Assembly (NCBI RefSeq): GCF_014695575.1
Contig: NZ_JACJOO010000085.1
Coordinates: 1 to 39,252 of the forward strand
Length of the DNA: 39,252 nucleotides
Source of the DNA: Leptolyngbya sp. FACHB-8
Lineage (GTDB): Bacteria; Cyanobacteriota; Cyanobacteriia; Elainellales; Elainellaceae
Reading direction: 5' to 3'
The notes beneath the pieces are model-generated. The model was not told the DNA's origin. It saw only the letters and a program-made list of their open reading frames with translations, and made no database searches. This document shows, one piece after another, positions 17,432-25,812 of the stretch (position 1 is its first letter; every line of letters begins with the position of its first letter). A program made the position numbers and the translations under genes.

Positions 17432-18070
17432 ATGCCGCCGCAGAAGTATTATGCCGTTATGAAAGGCCGCAAGCTCGGGATCTTTACCACCTGGGCTCAA
17501 TGTCAGGCTCAGGTGAAAGGATTTCGGGGAGCCGTTTTTAAGTCCTATCCAACCCGGGCTGAAGCAGAGGCGGCAATCAAGGCATTTGATGCGGGGGAAG
17601 CTCCCTCGATTTTTGCAGCGGCCTCGCGATCGGCTTCTAAAGCTTCCTCAGCAGGGCCTTCTGAGATTATTCAGGAGAGTATTTGTGTGGATGCGGCCTG
17701 CTCAGGCAATCCTGGCAATGTGGAGTATCAGGGTGTCTGGACAGCCACTAAGGAGCCAATTTTCCACAAAGGGCCGTTAGCGCAAGGCACCAATAATTTG
17801 GGGGAATTTTTGGCGATCGTCCACGGGCTTTCCTATCTGCAGAACCAGGGATTGACCATTCCGATTTACACCGACTCTGCAACGGCGATTCTGTGGGTTA
17901 AGAAGCGAGAGGTGCGCACAACGCTCGCTCGTACCTCTCGCAACCAGGAAATCTTTGACCTGGTCGATCGCGCCTTAGCCTGGTTACAGGTCAACGACTA
18001 TCCCAACCGTATCCTCAAATGGGAGACGTCGCAGTGGGGGGAGATTCCAGCAGATTTTGGCCGTAAGTGA
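17432..18070 (+). CDS. Ribonuclease HI with N-terminal viroplasmin domain
   Basis: The 212-residue protein hydrolyses the RNA strand of RNA-DNA hybrids. Residues 1-52 form the caulimovirus viroplasmin-like hybrid-binding domain (KYYAVMKGRKLGIFTTWAQC, then VKGFRGAVFKSYPTRAEAEA). A flexible Ala/Ser linker joins it to the RNase H fold. Its four catalytic acids are Asp87 (ICVDAACSGNPG), Glu125 (NNLGEFLAIVHGL), Asp148 (IYTDSATAI) and Asp208 (IPADFGRK). The frame extends upstream to a GTG at 17384, but the ATG at 17432 starts exactly at the conserved domain and is preferred. It is transcribed away from the broken hydrolase. Confidence 0.9.
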   Translation: MPPQKYYAVMKGRKLGIFTTWAQCQAQVKGFRGAVFKSYPTRAEAEAAIKAFDAGEAPSIFAAASRSASKASSAGPSEIIQESICVDAACSGNPGNVEYQGVWTATKEPIFHKGPLAQGTNNLGEFLAIVHGLSYLQNQGLTIPIYTDSATAILWVKKREVRTTLARTSRNQEIFDLVDRALAWLQVNDYPNRILKWETSQWGEIPADFGRK

Positions 18071-18105
18071 ACCGTATGTAATGCGACGTGTAGTTGAAAA
18101 CCTAA

Positions 18106-18162
18106 AACCCTCAATTTTCTGTGAACGGGCATGTAGTGTGCATTCACAGAAAATTGAGGGTT
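18106..18162. repeat. 20-bp stem-loop H1 after RNase H
   Basis: AACCCTCAATTTTCTGTGAA (18106-18125) pairs perfectly with 18143-18162 across a 17-nt loop. It starts about 35 bp after the RNase H stop and may be its terminator. No related copy was seen in the window. The gap 18071-18609 otherwise holds hairpin H2 and no recognisable gene; it must include the promoter of the desaturase. Confidence 0.6.
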
Positions 18163-18200
18163 CTATTGTTTCTAGGCAAAGGTGCACATTGTGTTGTATG

Positions 18201-18235
18201 GGGATGAATGTGGGACAGATCCTCACATTCATCCC
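18201..18235. repeat. 12-bp stem-loop H2
   Basis: GGGATGAATGTG pairs with CACATTCATCCC across GGACAGATCCT. It follows H1 closely. Function is unknown; a tandem terminator or a leader element of the desaturase transcript are both possible. Confidence 0.45.
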
Positions 18236-18609
18236 GCATGCCTCACTCAATTTGTATTACGTTTTTGCTTGGAAATCTTTCAAGGTTTAAAGCCCCTGTG
18301 TTAGAAGTGTTTCGTAGGTTTCCACCACAAGGGCTTGAAACTTTCGGAGTATGACTGATTCGGCTTGTTTCGGGGCGTAAAACTGCCTGTTTTTTGCCCC
18401 AAAATAACCTGAATCTACAACAGCAGTTTTCGTAGTGTGGAGTACAACGGGGCGATCGCATCTCCGTCAGGATCGAGTTGTCGAGGTTGGCTTACACCGG
18501 GCTTGAAATCTGGCTCTTAGAGTTATGGATGAGCCCGCTGTACGGCAGTTTGGAGTCCTTCCGTCTCAATTTTTCGTACTTCATCATCTGAATTTTTTGG
18601 AGCATTCGA

Positions 18610-19569
18610 GTGTTAAGTAATGCGGTGAATCAATTGGAATTGGTGGAAGCATCAACTGCTTTCAATCCACGTCAAATTCTGGCGACCGATGCGCTGAGTA
18701 GGCTAAACGAACGGTCAGATTGGAAGGGCTGGGTTCAACTGCTTGGGCACCTGGCCGTGATGGGAATCAGTGGCTATTTGTGGGCCAGCCAATGGGGAAA
18801 TTGGCTGGTGGCACTACCCGCACTTGTGGTTTATGGTTTTACCTTTGCGTCTATGTTCGCAGCGTTGCATGAGTGCGCCCATCGAACGGCCTTTGTGAAC
18901 CTGCAAGTGAATGATGCCGTGTGTTGGCTGGCAGGGTTGTTTTCCTTGTACAACGGTACGTTTTACCGGCGTTACCACAAGTGGCATCACCGCTTTACTC
19001 AAATCCCCGGAAAAGACCCTGAACTGGGCGATCCCAAACCGACGAACTGGCGGGAATATCTGTTGGAGCTGAGCGGTATTCCCTGGTGGGTTGGCAAAGT
19101 GCGTACCCACGTGAAAGTGGCTCGGGGGCATGTACAGGATTACCCATTCCTATCAGAAGGCTCTTATGACGAGGTGGTTCGCTCAACCCGTCTGCAACTG
19201 TTGGTGTATGGGGGGGCGATCGCCCTTTCTGTTGCTTTGGGTCATCCCTGGGCTTTCTTCCTCTATTGGGTGCTTCCTTTAGCGGTTGGGCAACCCATCC
19301 TACGTGCCATTTTGATGTCTGAGCACATGGGCTGTACTCACGATGACAATCCCCTCACGAATACCCGCACGACCCTGACCCTATTCCCCGTGCGCTTTTT
19401 GATGTGGAATATGCCCTACCACGCAGAGCACCACCTATATCCGTCAATTCCATTCCATGCGTTGGCCCAGGCCCATGAGCAACTGAGGCCATACTTCGCG
19501 CATGTTGAGCCAGGGTATGTTACGGTACACCGAAACCTGGTTACGAAGTTTGATCAGACAGCAGCATGA
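18610..19569 (+). CDS. Fatty acid desaturase family di-iron membrane protein
   Basis: The 319-residue protein has the three histidine boxes of membrane desaturases and related hydroxylases or ketolases: HECAH (87-91), HKWHH (123-127) and HAEHH (271-275), plus SEHMGCTH at about 238-244. Hydrophobic segments lie at about 41-80, 103-114 and 197-232, giving the usual four-helix arrangement. The spacing and sequence fit a desaturase family acting on free or sphingoid-type acyl chains, and the substrate cannot be told from sequence alone. A carotenoid hydroxylase or ketolase is an alternative. The start is GTG at 18610 with GGAG about eight bases upstream. The stop overlaps the next gene's ATG (ATGA), so the two are translationally coupled. 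Confidence 0.85.
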   Translation: MLSNAVNQLELVEASTAFNPRQILATDALSRLNERSDWKGWVQLLGHLAVMGISGYLWASQWGNWLVALPALVVYGFTFASMFAALHECAHRTAFVNLQVNDAVCWLAGLFSLYNGTFYRRYHKWHHRFTQIPGKDPELGDPKPTNWREYLLELSGIPWWVGKVRTHVKVARGHVQDYPFLSEGSYDEVVRSTRLQLLVYGGAIALSVALGHPWAFFLYWVLPLAVGQPILRAILMSEHMGCTHDDNPLTNTRTTLTLFPVRFLMWNMPYHAEHHLYPSIPFHALAQAHEQLRPYFAHVEPGYVTVHRNLVTKFDQTAA

Positions 19570-20576
19570 GTGACGCGTCGAAATCCTTGACCCTGAAAAA
19601 CTTCGAGCTGCAATGCGGAGCCGTGCTGCCTGAAGCCTCAGTGGTCTATCAGACCTATGGAGAGTTGGCGGGCGATCGCTCCAATGTCATCCTCTATCCC
19701 ACCTCTTACGGCGCACAGCATCCCGATATTGACTGGCTAATCCGCCCGGATGGCATTCTTGACCCCAAACGCTGGTTCATCATTATTGTCAATATGTTTG
19801 GCAATGGGTTGTCCAGTTCCCCCAGCAACTGTGTAGAATGTCGCCTGAGCGAGCAGGGTTTCTGGTTTACCCATTGGGATAATGTGCGAGCCCAGGATCA
19901 GGTCTTGGAGACTTTTGGGATCAAGCGGCTAGCTCTGGTTTATGGCTGGTCGATGGGAGCACAGCAAGCCTACCATTGGGGAGCTTTGCATCCTGAGCGG
20001 GTAGAACGTATCGTTGCCCTTTGCGGCACGGCTCGTACAACCGATCACAATAAAATCTTTTTGCAGAGCCTGCGAGCTGCCCTGACGGCAGACCCGGCCT
20101 GGAATGGGGAACGTTTTGAAGCCGTACCCGATCGCGGCTATCGCGCGTTTGCCCACATTTATGCCAGCTGGGCCGCCTCCCAAGCTTTTTATCGAGAAGG
20201 CTGGCATCGGCGGCTAGGCTATGACTCCGTAGAAGATTACATCGATCGCGCCTGGGAGCCGGGTTATCGCAAACGTGACCCCCATAATCTACTAGCCATG
20301 ATTGATACCTGGCTACGTTGTGATGTGGGCCATAATCCTGTCTATCAGGGCGACTATGAGCGCGCCTTAGCCTCCATTCAGGCTCGTACCCTGGTCATGC
20401 CGGGAACGACGGATCTTTACTTCACCCCCGAAGATTGTCAGATTGAAGCCTCTAAAATCCCAGGGGCTAAGTATCACCCCATTCCCTCCATCTGGGGCCA
20501 TCGCGCGGGAAATCCTTACCAGAACCCAGAGGACGAAGCCTTTATTCGTGCTGCTGTTCAGGAGTGGTTGGGCTAG
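19566..20576 (+). CDS. MetX-like alpha/beta-fold hydrolase or acyltransferase
   Basis: The 336-residue protein is related to homoserine O-acetyltransferase. Visible are the substrate-pocket text VVYQTYGELAGDRSNVILYPTSYG in two parts, NMFGNGLSSSPSN, and the nucleophile elbow YGWSMGAQQAYHW (Ser129). The C-terminal acid lies in MPGTTDLYFTPED and the catalytic His in IWGHRAGNP. True MetX usually has GGSMGG at the elbow and GPEVMG-type helical lid sequences; here the elbow is GWSMGA, so methionine synthesis is uncertain. Overlap with the desaturase by ATGA argues for a shared, possibly lipid-related role (inference). A strong intrinsic terminator ends the two-gene unit. Confidence 0.83.
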   Translation: MSDASKSLTLKNFELQCGAVLPEASVVYQTYGELAGDRSNVILYPTSYGAQHPDIDWLIRPDGILDPKRWFIIIVNMFGNGLSSSPSNCVECRLSEQGFWFTHWDNVRAQDQVLETFGIKRLALVYGWSMGAQQAYHWGALHPERVERIVALCGTARTTDHNKIFLQSLRAALTADPAWNGERFEAVPDRGYRAFAHIYASWAASQAFYREGWHRRLGYDSVEDYIDRAWEPGYRKRDPHNLLAMIDTWLRCDVGHNPVYQGDYERALASIQARTLVMPGTTDLYFTPEDCQIEASKIPGAKYHPIPSIWGHRAGNPYQNPEDEAFIRAAVQEWLG

Positions 20577-20612
20577 AGGCGGGCGATCGCCCTCTCAATC
20601 CTATTATCTGCT

Positions 20613-20654
20613 AGACACCGGGTGTTTCTAAAACACCCGGTGTCTGTCTTTTTC
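20613..20654 (+). terminator. Intrinsic terminator of the desaturase/MetX-like unit
   Basis: AGACACCGGGTGTTT pairs with AAACACCCGGTGTCT across a CTA loop (20613-20645). GTCTTTTTCC follows, giving a T-rich tail. It begins about 36 bp after the MetX-like stop. Confidence 0.88.
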
Positions 20655-20763
20655 CTAGAAAATCCAACGGTCCTGGTAAGTGTACAGCATGGACACTTTT
20701 GAAAAGGCGAGCGTCTGACAATAGCCATGATCCCTACGACGTCCGGCTGGCTGACGAACCGCT

Positions 20764-22074
20764 ATGACCACCTCCCTCTCTGCCATTGCACGCGATCGCA
20801 ACATTCGCTACTTCCTCATCTCGTTTACCGATCTGTTTGGGGTACAGCGGGCTAAGTTAGTGCCTGCTGAAAGCATTGACACCATGGCCAGTAGCGGAGC
20901 AGGCTTTGCCGGGTTTGCAGCCTGGTTGGATATGACCCCGGCGGATCCCGATATCCTGGCGATTCCCGATCCTGAGCGGCTCTATCAGTTGCCCTGGCAA
21001 CCGGAAATTGGTTGGATGCCTGCGGATCTCTACGGCGTGGACGGCCAGCCTATTGAGCAGACTCCCCGGTTGGTGCTGAAGCGTGTCTTGCAGCAAGCGG
21101 CAGAGATGGGCTTTCGGATTCGAACTGGGGTAGAGTGCGAGTATTTTCTGCTGGATGGCACCGAGCATCAGATCTCTGACCTGCGCGATCGCCAGAGCAA
21201 ACCCTGCTATGACCAACAATCTCTCATGCGTCGCTATGATGTTATCCGCGAGATTTGTGATGGGATGCTGGGGCTGGGTTGGGGCGCTTACCAGAATGAC
21301 CACGAGGATGCCAACGGTCAGTTTGAGATGAACTGGACCTATGCCGATGCTTTAGTAACAGCAGATCGACAGGCTTTCTTTAAGTACATGGTGAAGGCGA
21401 TCGCTGAAAAACACGGTCTGCGAGCTACCTTCATGCCGAAACCTTTTGTTCATCTCACAGGGAATGGTTGCCACACCCACATTTCTGCCTGGGATCTGGA
21501 GGGTAAGGAGAACCTGTTCTTTGATCCGCAGGGGGAACTGGGACTTTCGAGTTTGGCCTATCAATTTATTGGGGGTGTGTTGCACTCAGCGGAGGCGTTG
21601 TGTGCGATCGCGGCTCCCTCAGTGAACTCCTACAAGCGCATCAACGCTCCAGTGACGCTCTCTGGAGCGACGTGGTCGCCCAATACCATTAGCTACAGCG
21701 GCAACAACCGCACCCATACCATTCGAATTCCGGATGCTGGGCGCTTTGAACTGAGGCTGCCAGATGGTGCAGCGAACCCCTATCTCCTTCCCGCTGCGCT
21801 GATTGCGGCTGGGCTGGATGGCATTCGTAACAAGCGCGATCCGGGCCCTCGAATGGATAACAACACCTATACAGAACCCTCTCCTGCGGGGACGGTGCGA
21901 TCGCTCCCCAGTAGCCTTCCCGAAGCCCTACATTTCCTCCAATCCAACGAAGTGCTTCCTGCCGCAATGGGAGATTCCTTTACATCTGCCTATCTCAAAC
22001 TGAAGCGGCAAATGTGGAATGAATATAGCGCTCACATTTCCACCTGGGAGTTGGAGAACACGCTGGATTGTTAG
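20764..22074 (+). CDS. glnT: Type III (GlnT-like) glutamine synthetase family ligase
   Basis: The 436-residue protein has a complete GS catalytic barrel. Metal and substrate residues are seen in GVECEYFLL (Glu124, Glu126), HEDANGQFEMNW (Glu181, Glu188), LTGNGCHTHIS (His about 238-240), NNRTHTIRIP and RFELRLPDGAANPYL (Arg/Glu). The N-terminal domain begins with RYFLISFTDLFGVQRAKLVP in separate strands. It lacks the adenylylation-site Tyr segment typical of GlnA and is shorter than the cyanobacterial GlnA (about 473) and GlnN (about 720). It matches the GlnT group, which includes gamma-glutamylmethylamide synthetases and weak glutamine synthetases, so the amine substrate may not be ammonia. No riboswitch of the cyanobacterial glutamine (glnA RNA) type was recognised upstream. 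Confidence 0.85.
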   Translation: MTTSLSAIARDRNIRYFLISFTDLFGVQRAKLVPAESIDTMASSGAGFAGFAAWLDMTPADPDILAIPDPERLYQLPWQPEIGWMPADLYGVDGQPIEQTPRLVLKRVLQQAAEMGFRIRTGVECEYFLLDGTEHQISDLRDRQSKPCYDQQSLMRRYDVIREICDGMLGLGWGAYQNDHEDANGQFEMNWTYADALVTADRQAFFKYMVKAIAEKHGLRATFMPKPFVHLTGNGCHTHISAWDLEGKENLFFDPQGELGLSSLAYQFIGGVLHSAEALCAIAAPSVNSYKRINAPVTLSGATWSPNTISYSGNNRTHTIRIPDAGRFELRLPDGAANPYLLPAALIAAGLDGIRNKRDPGPRMDNNTYTEPSPAGTVRSLPSSLPEALHFLQSNEVLPAAMGDSFTSAYLKLKRQMWNEYSAHISTWELENTLDC

Positions 22075-22126
22075 CTTGATCTGGTGTGTGCTTGAATTTG
22101 TGTGCCAAATGCACACCAGATTCAAG
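22075..22126 (+). terminator. Hairpin directly after glnT
   Basis: CTTGATCTGGTGTG at 22075 pairs, with one gap, with CACACCAGATTCAAG ending at 22126, across about 22 nt. It starts at the base after the stop codon. Only a short T stretch follows, so it may be a weak terminator or a 3'-stabilising hairpin. Confidence 0.5.
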
Positions 22127-22254
22127 TTTATTGAATTCGACAACTTGCCATGAACCTTTCATCAAGCTTCCTGAAAAAATATGTTTTTTGATTCGCAGGG
22201 CAAGTCTCTGTGACAGGATGGTTCTAGCGTTGAGTCTACATCGCCGGAAAAGGT

Positions 22255-22854
22255 ATGCCAGAATCTTCAACCGATCGCTTTCGTTCCGCCACAGAATTTC
22301 CTAAAACGGTTCAAAACCTCGATATAGAGCAGGCTGATGCTGTGTATCGTGAGATGCGAGATTGCTTAATTTTCACGAACCGTAGCCGCGCCCAGCTGAT
22401 TCGCCGCAACGAGGAACACAAGACAAAGACAAGCTTGCTGAAGGAGGACGTGCAACGCCTCCACGGCATGATTCAAAAGCTAGCTGGAGAGAAACAGCAA
22501 ATCGTCGAGAGCAATGAAGAAACCATTCGTGCCCTTGAAATAGAAATGCAAAACATGATGTCTCATCTCGATGAGCTATTTATTGCCTTCGAGGGCGTGG
22601 CAGATGCTGAAGCGTCTCGCAGCCCTTTAAGCCTGGTTGCTTCTCCCGGTCGCTTCTTCCGATTCTTAAATGCGGTCAGAGCGATTGTGATGTGGTGGCG
22701 TGATGAGCGCTCCGAAAGTAGCCCATCCCTTCCGGTTGCGTCTCAAACCACTGCTTTGCCGGGTGATACGGTCAATGGAGAGGAGGATCGACGCGATCGC
22801 CCCCAAATGTATCAAGACCAGGCCTCCATCAATCGCTCCTTACTGGATCGCTAA
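22255..22854 (+). CDS. Conserved hypothetical coiled-coil protein
   Basis: The 199-residue protein has a long helical, heptad-like stretch (about 20-120). It is rich in Glu, Gln, Lys and Arg, with repeated hydrophobics in RDCLIFTNRSRAQLIRRNEE, LKEDVQRLHGMIQKLAGEKQ and IRALEIEMQNMMSHLDELF. A hydrophobic FFRFLNAVRAIVMWWRDE segment (about 138-155) could sit on a membrane. The C-terminal 45 residues are polar and disordered. No domain is recognised. GGAAAAGG lies just before the ATG at 22255. Only five bases separate it from the next gene, so the two form an operon and may work together. Confidence 0.7.
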   Translation: MPESSTDRFRSATEFPKTVQNLDIEQADAVYREMRDCLIFTNRSRAQLIRRNEEHKTKTSLLKEDVQRLHGMIQKLAGEKQQIVESNEETIRALEIEMQNMMSHLDELFIAFEGVADAEASRSPLSLVASPGRFFRFLNAVRAIVMWWRDERSESSPSLPVASQTTALPGDTVNGEEDRRDRPQMYQDQASINRSLLDR

Positions 22855-22859
22855 CGATT

Positions 22860-23279
22860 ATGGGTAAGCAACGAGTCACCCAGTTGTTGGCACAACTGCG
22901 GGAGAACCAGGCCAAGGATCTGGAGAACGCTGCAAACATCTACACAGTAGCCCAGGTTGCCGTGAATGCCTTGGATGCGGCAGAAGGCCAATCGACTGAA
23001 CCATCCCAGCAGAAAGCGTTACCCGAAGTACCTCTTCCAGCCATTCCCACTATTACAAAGGCTGCATTACTGGAGCAGTACGGCTCATTTAACGGTTGCC
23101 GTCTAGCTGCCAAAAAACTTGGCATTCGCTTTAGCAAAACCCCCTCCTGGGCCAAAATGGAAGCGGCATTTAGCTACCGGGAAGCCTGCCAGCAATTAAT
23201 TCAGCAGTATCTAAAGAAAAATCCTAACGAACACTTACAGGGGGTCGCGTTGGAAGTGTCGCTGGACTTGCCTGAATAA
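22860..23279 (+). CDS. Conserved hypothetical protein, second gene of a two-gene unit
   Basis: The 139-residue protein begins MGKQRVTQLLAQLRENQAKD, a helical start. A Pro-rich linker (about 50-60) follows. The C-terminal half is compact and reads YGSFNGCRLAAKKLGIRFSK then TPSWAKMEAAFSYREACQQL; this pattern recalls a small helix-turn-helix-like or adaptor fold, but I do not recognise a named family. The tail is acidic. It starts six bases after the stop of the coiled-coil gene, so translation is probably linked. Confidence 0.68.
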   Translation: MGKQRVTQLLAQLRENQAKDLENAANIYTVAQVAVNALDAAEGQSTEPSQQKALPEVPLPAIPTITKAALLEQYGSFNGCRLAAKKLGIRFSKTPSWAKMEAAFSYREACQQLIQQYLKKNPNEHLQGVALEVSLDLPE

Positions 23280-23310
23280 GGTAAGGCGATCGCAGATTCT
23301 CAATTTCGCA

Positions 23311-23342
23311 GAAAATGCGCGACACTCGTGCCGCGCATTTTC
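23311..23342. terminator. Hairpin between convergent genes (hypothetical pair and frr)
   Basis: GAAAATGCGCG pairs with CGCGCATTTTC over 11 bp across a 10-nt loop. The stem has A-rich and T-rich feet, so both directions end in a short U-rich side. It fits a two-way terminator. Confidence 0.6.
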
Positions 23343-23392
23343 CATGGAACGGGTTGCTTTCTATGAACGCAACCTGTGGCGAATACGATTGC

Positions 23393-23941
23393 TTAAACCG
23401 TCATGATGTCAGCTTCTTTGTCTTTAAGAAGCGCATCAATTTTGCCAACAAACTTGTCAGTCATCTTTTGGATGCTGTCCTGTAAATCTCGCGCTTCGTC
23501 TTCGGAGATTTCGCTGGCCTTTTCTTGCTTGCGGACACTGTCAACGGCGTCGCGGCGGACGTTGCGAATGGCGACTTTGCCTTCTTCAGCGTACTTGGCG
23601 GCAATTTTGGTCAGTTCCTTACGGCGTTCGGTGGTCAACGGTGGGATGTTGAGCCGAATGTTGGTGCCATCATTGTTGGGTGTCAGACCAATATCCGAAA
23701 GGGAAATGGCCTTTTCGATGCTGCTCATGGAGCTGCGATCGTAGGGCTGGATCAGGATAGTGCTGGAGTCCGGCACGCTGATATTAGCCAGGGATTTGAG
23801 AGGGGTTTCGGAACCATAGTAGTCGATGGTGATCCGATCCAATAGAGCCGGATTCGCCCGCCCCGTACGGATAGTATTAAAAGACCGTTGAGTGGCTTCA
23901 ATGGTCTTTTGCATGTGGTCTTCGAACTCAGCTAACTTCAC
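23393..23941 (-). CDS. frr: Ribosome recycling factor
   Basis: The 182-residue protein releases ribosomes from mRNA after termination together with EF-G. Its sequence is a typical [23 protein letters not shown], then [15 protein letters not shown], the hinge [52 protein letters not shown], and the C-terminal helix ending in [14 protein letters not shown]. An upstream TTG at 23953 would add four residues. However GGAGG lies five bases before the GTG at 23941, and the resulting 182 residues fit the family, so the GTG is preferred. The start lies inside the last codons of pyrH (14-bp overlap), the classical pyrH-frr arrangement. Confidence 0.96.
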   Translation of the reverse strand: MKLAEFEDHMQKTIEATQRSFNTIRTGRANPALLDRITIDYYGSETPLKSLANISVPDSSTILIQPYDRSSMSSIEKAISLSDIGLTPNNDGTNIRLNIPPLTTERRKELTKIAAKYAEEGKVAIRNVRRDAVDSVRKQEKASEISEDEARDLQDSIQKMTDKFVGKIDALLKDKEADIMTV

Positions 23942-24656
23942 AAGAGCCTCCAACTAACGTTCCTAGCGGCTCCCCTAAGAGGGCGCGATGGATGTTCCCC
24001 TGCACAGACAGGTCAAATACCATGATAGGTATATTGTTATCTTTGCACAGGGCGATCGCAGTTCCATCCATCACCTTCAGGTCTTTTTCAAGAACGTGGC
24101 TGTAGGTTAGGGTTTGATAACGTTTGGCATTGGGGTTCTTTTTCGGATCTGAGTCGTATACCCCATCCACCTTGGTCGCTTTGAAAACAACCTCAGCGTT
24201 GATTTCGGCGGCTCGCAGCGCAGCAGTGGTATCAGTTGTGAAGAAGGGATTGCCCGACCCCGCTCCAAAAATTACCACGCGGCCTTTTTCGAGATGCCGA
24301 ATGGCTCGGCGGCGAATGTAAGGCTCGGCCACTTCTTGCATTTCGATAGCAGTCTGAACGCGGGTGGGGACGCCTTTTCGTTCCAGAGCATCCTGTAGGG
24401 TCATGGCATTCATGACAGTGGCAATCATACCGATGTAGTCGGCGGTAGCTCGCTCCATCCCGGCAGCGGCTCCTTTCATCCCGCGAAAGATATTTCCACC
24501 GCCTACGACCACGGCGATTTCAACTCCTGATGTCACGGCTTCGCTAATTTCCTCGGCAATGTTATCAACAATAGTCGGGTCAATTCCATAAGCCATGTCA
24601 CCCATAAGGGCTTCACCGCTCAGCTTGAGTAGAACCCGCTGATATTTCTTCTCCAT
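23928..24656 (-). CDS. pyrH: Uridylate (UMP) kinase
   Basis: The 242-residue amino-acid-kinase-fold enzyme makes UDP from UMP in pyrimidine synthesis. Recognised blocks are [14 protein letters not shown] (N-terminal phosphate loop), [16 protein letters not shown] (about 46-61), [42 protein letters not shown] (split across 129-150), and [20 protein letters not shown]. The length agrees with bacterial PyrH, which is a hexamer regulated by GTP and UTP. The gene overlaps frr at its 3' end, so both are made from one message. Confidence 0.96.
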   Translation of the reverse strand: MEKKYQRVLLKLSGEALMGDMAYGIDPTIVDNIAEEISEAVTSGVEIAVVVGGGNIFRGMKGAAAGMERATADYIGMIATVMNAMTLQDALERKGVPTRVQTAIEMQEVAEPYIRRRAIRHLEKGRVVIFGAGSGNPFFTTDTTAALRAAEINAEVVFKATKVDGVYDSDPKKNPNAKRYQTLTYSHVLEKDLKVMDGTAIALCKDNNIPIMVFDLSVQGNIHRALLGEPLGTLVGGSCEVS

Positions 24657-24761
24657 GGCGACAACCGCGTTTCCTTTAACATGAATTTTTGTTTTTGGAG
24701 TAGCTCCAACTTAAGATAACAGTCGAAGCTGACCATCGGACATCCGGATGAAAGCAGAAGT

Positions 24762-25301
24762 CTACCGGGCTCGCCATTGAAGGGGGCACCCGTAGGACGG
24801 AGTATAGTGAATAGCCGGAGCATGACCTTGAAGGAGAGCGGCGATCGCCTCCCTCAGGAAAGGCTGTTCTGTTTCCCCTGTATGTCCCCAAACACTACCA
24901 CTGTAAGAAATCATTCCGGACTGATCAATCAAGAAAACTTCGGGGGAGTGGGTTGCCCCAAAGGCTTCGGCGACTTCCTGGGTTTCGTCTCGGACGTAGG
25001 GAAAGGACAAATTTTGCTGCCGGGCGAAAGTGGCCATGGCATCCAGGCGATCGGACAAGGGTTGGGGTTCGGTATTAGCATCAATACCGATGAGGGTGAA
25101 ACCGCTGGGTAAAAATTCTTGTTGGATTGCCATCAGATGTTGGAGTGCTGGCAACACGAGGGCGCAGTCATAGCTGAGAAAAACGACGCCAACTCCTTGA
25201 AACCGCATGAGGTATTGCCTCAGGTGGTGTACGGCACCATCAATGCCAGGGAGTTCGAAGTCGGGTGCGTAGCAGCCAACTCGGAGATCAGAAGAAGCCA
25301 T
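24762..25301 (-). CDS. Peroxiredoxin/thioredoxin-like (AhpC-TSA) protein with altered Cys motif
   Basis: The 179-residue protein has the redoxin order: VGCYAPDFELPGIDG at the start, beta strand VGVVFLSYDCALVLPALQHL (Cys46 at the active-site position), FTLIGIDANTEPQPLSDRLD, FPYVRDETQEVAEAFGATHS and PEVFLIDQSGMISYSG with the cis-Pro region. Related cyanobacterial proteins usually read SNHCPYV at the active site. Here the surrounding text is SYDCALV, so one Cys is retained but its surroundings differ. The C-terminal PSYGCPLQWRAR keeps another Cys that could resolve a disulfide. Peroxidase activity is therefore plausible but not shown. The ATG at 25301 follows AAAGGCTC. Confidence 0.78.
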   Translation of the reverse strand: MASSDLRVGCYAPDFELPGIDGAVHHLRQYLMRFQGVGVVFLSYDCALVLPALQHLMAIQQEFLPSGFTLIGIDANTEPQPLSDRLDAMATFARQQNLSFPYVRDETQEVAEAFGATHSPEVFLIDQSGMISYSGSVWGHTGETEQPFLREAIAALLQGHAPAIHYTPSYGCPLQWRAR

Positions 25302-25501
25302 GGTAGAGCCTTTGAGAAGGAGAGTGAAGAATAGGAGTGAGGAATAAATAGAGGACTAAAAATTTAGGCGGCCGCACCGTGGGGATTGAACAATGTGCGT
25401 TTTTCCGATTCTGATGTCTGGATTTATTGTGCCCGTTGGAGGGGGGGAAATCTCTTCGGAGAAGCACGGAAGGATGTCTAGTATGGCCGAAATCAACCGA
25501 T

Positions 25502-25542
25502 GTTGGATGGGGTGGGGTGTGAAGCACCTCATCCTACCCAAC
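25502..25542. repeat. Degenerate GAA-loop hairpin
   Basis: GTTGGATGGGGTGGGGTG pairs with CACCTCATCCTACCCAAC with several mismatches, around TGAAG. The centre GGTGTGAAGCACC is one base from the GGTGCGAAGCACC apex of families A and E. It is probably a decayed member. Confidence 0.5.
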
Positions 25543-25649
25543 ATATGCTATGTGCTAGCGGGCTTTGTAGGCCCTGAGAGAGTTTTTGGGGGCTTCGTTA
25601 TGCTGGAGGAGGATGGGTGTGGAGTGTTGGCCGCTGGGCCGGGGGACTT

Positions 25650-25695
25650 CCCCCCAAACCCCTGCTTTTTGGGGGCCTAACTCCCCCAAACCCCC
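25650..25695 (-). other. Run of G-tracts upstream of selD (possible G-quadruplex on the minus strand)
   Basis: The plus strand has four C-runs, C6, C4, C5 and C5, within 46 bp (25650-25655, 25659-25662, 25683-25687, 25691-25695). The minus strand therefore has four G-runs in the pattern needed for a G-quadruplex, although the spacer between the middle runs is long. It could alternatively be a C-rich version of a common cyanobacterial interspersed sequence. No gene was found in 25302-25812. Confidence 0.4.
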
Positions 25696-25812
25696 GGAAG
25701 GAGTCTGGGGTGAGTCTGGATGGCTTCGGTAGAATGCTCTCCTGGTGCTGAGTGGCTTTTTAGAAAGGTGGCTGTGCCACTCTTTCAGGTGGTAGAGGTT
25801 GTTGGGAGGGAT

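Noticed and set aside
20655-20763. Cyanobacterial glutamine riboswitch (glnA RNA) before glnT
   Set aside because: I looked for the GGACGGAAGTAGG-type core and did not find it.
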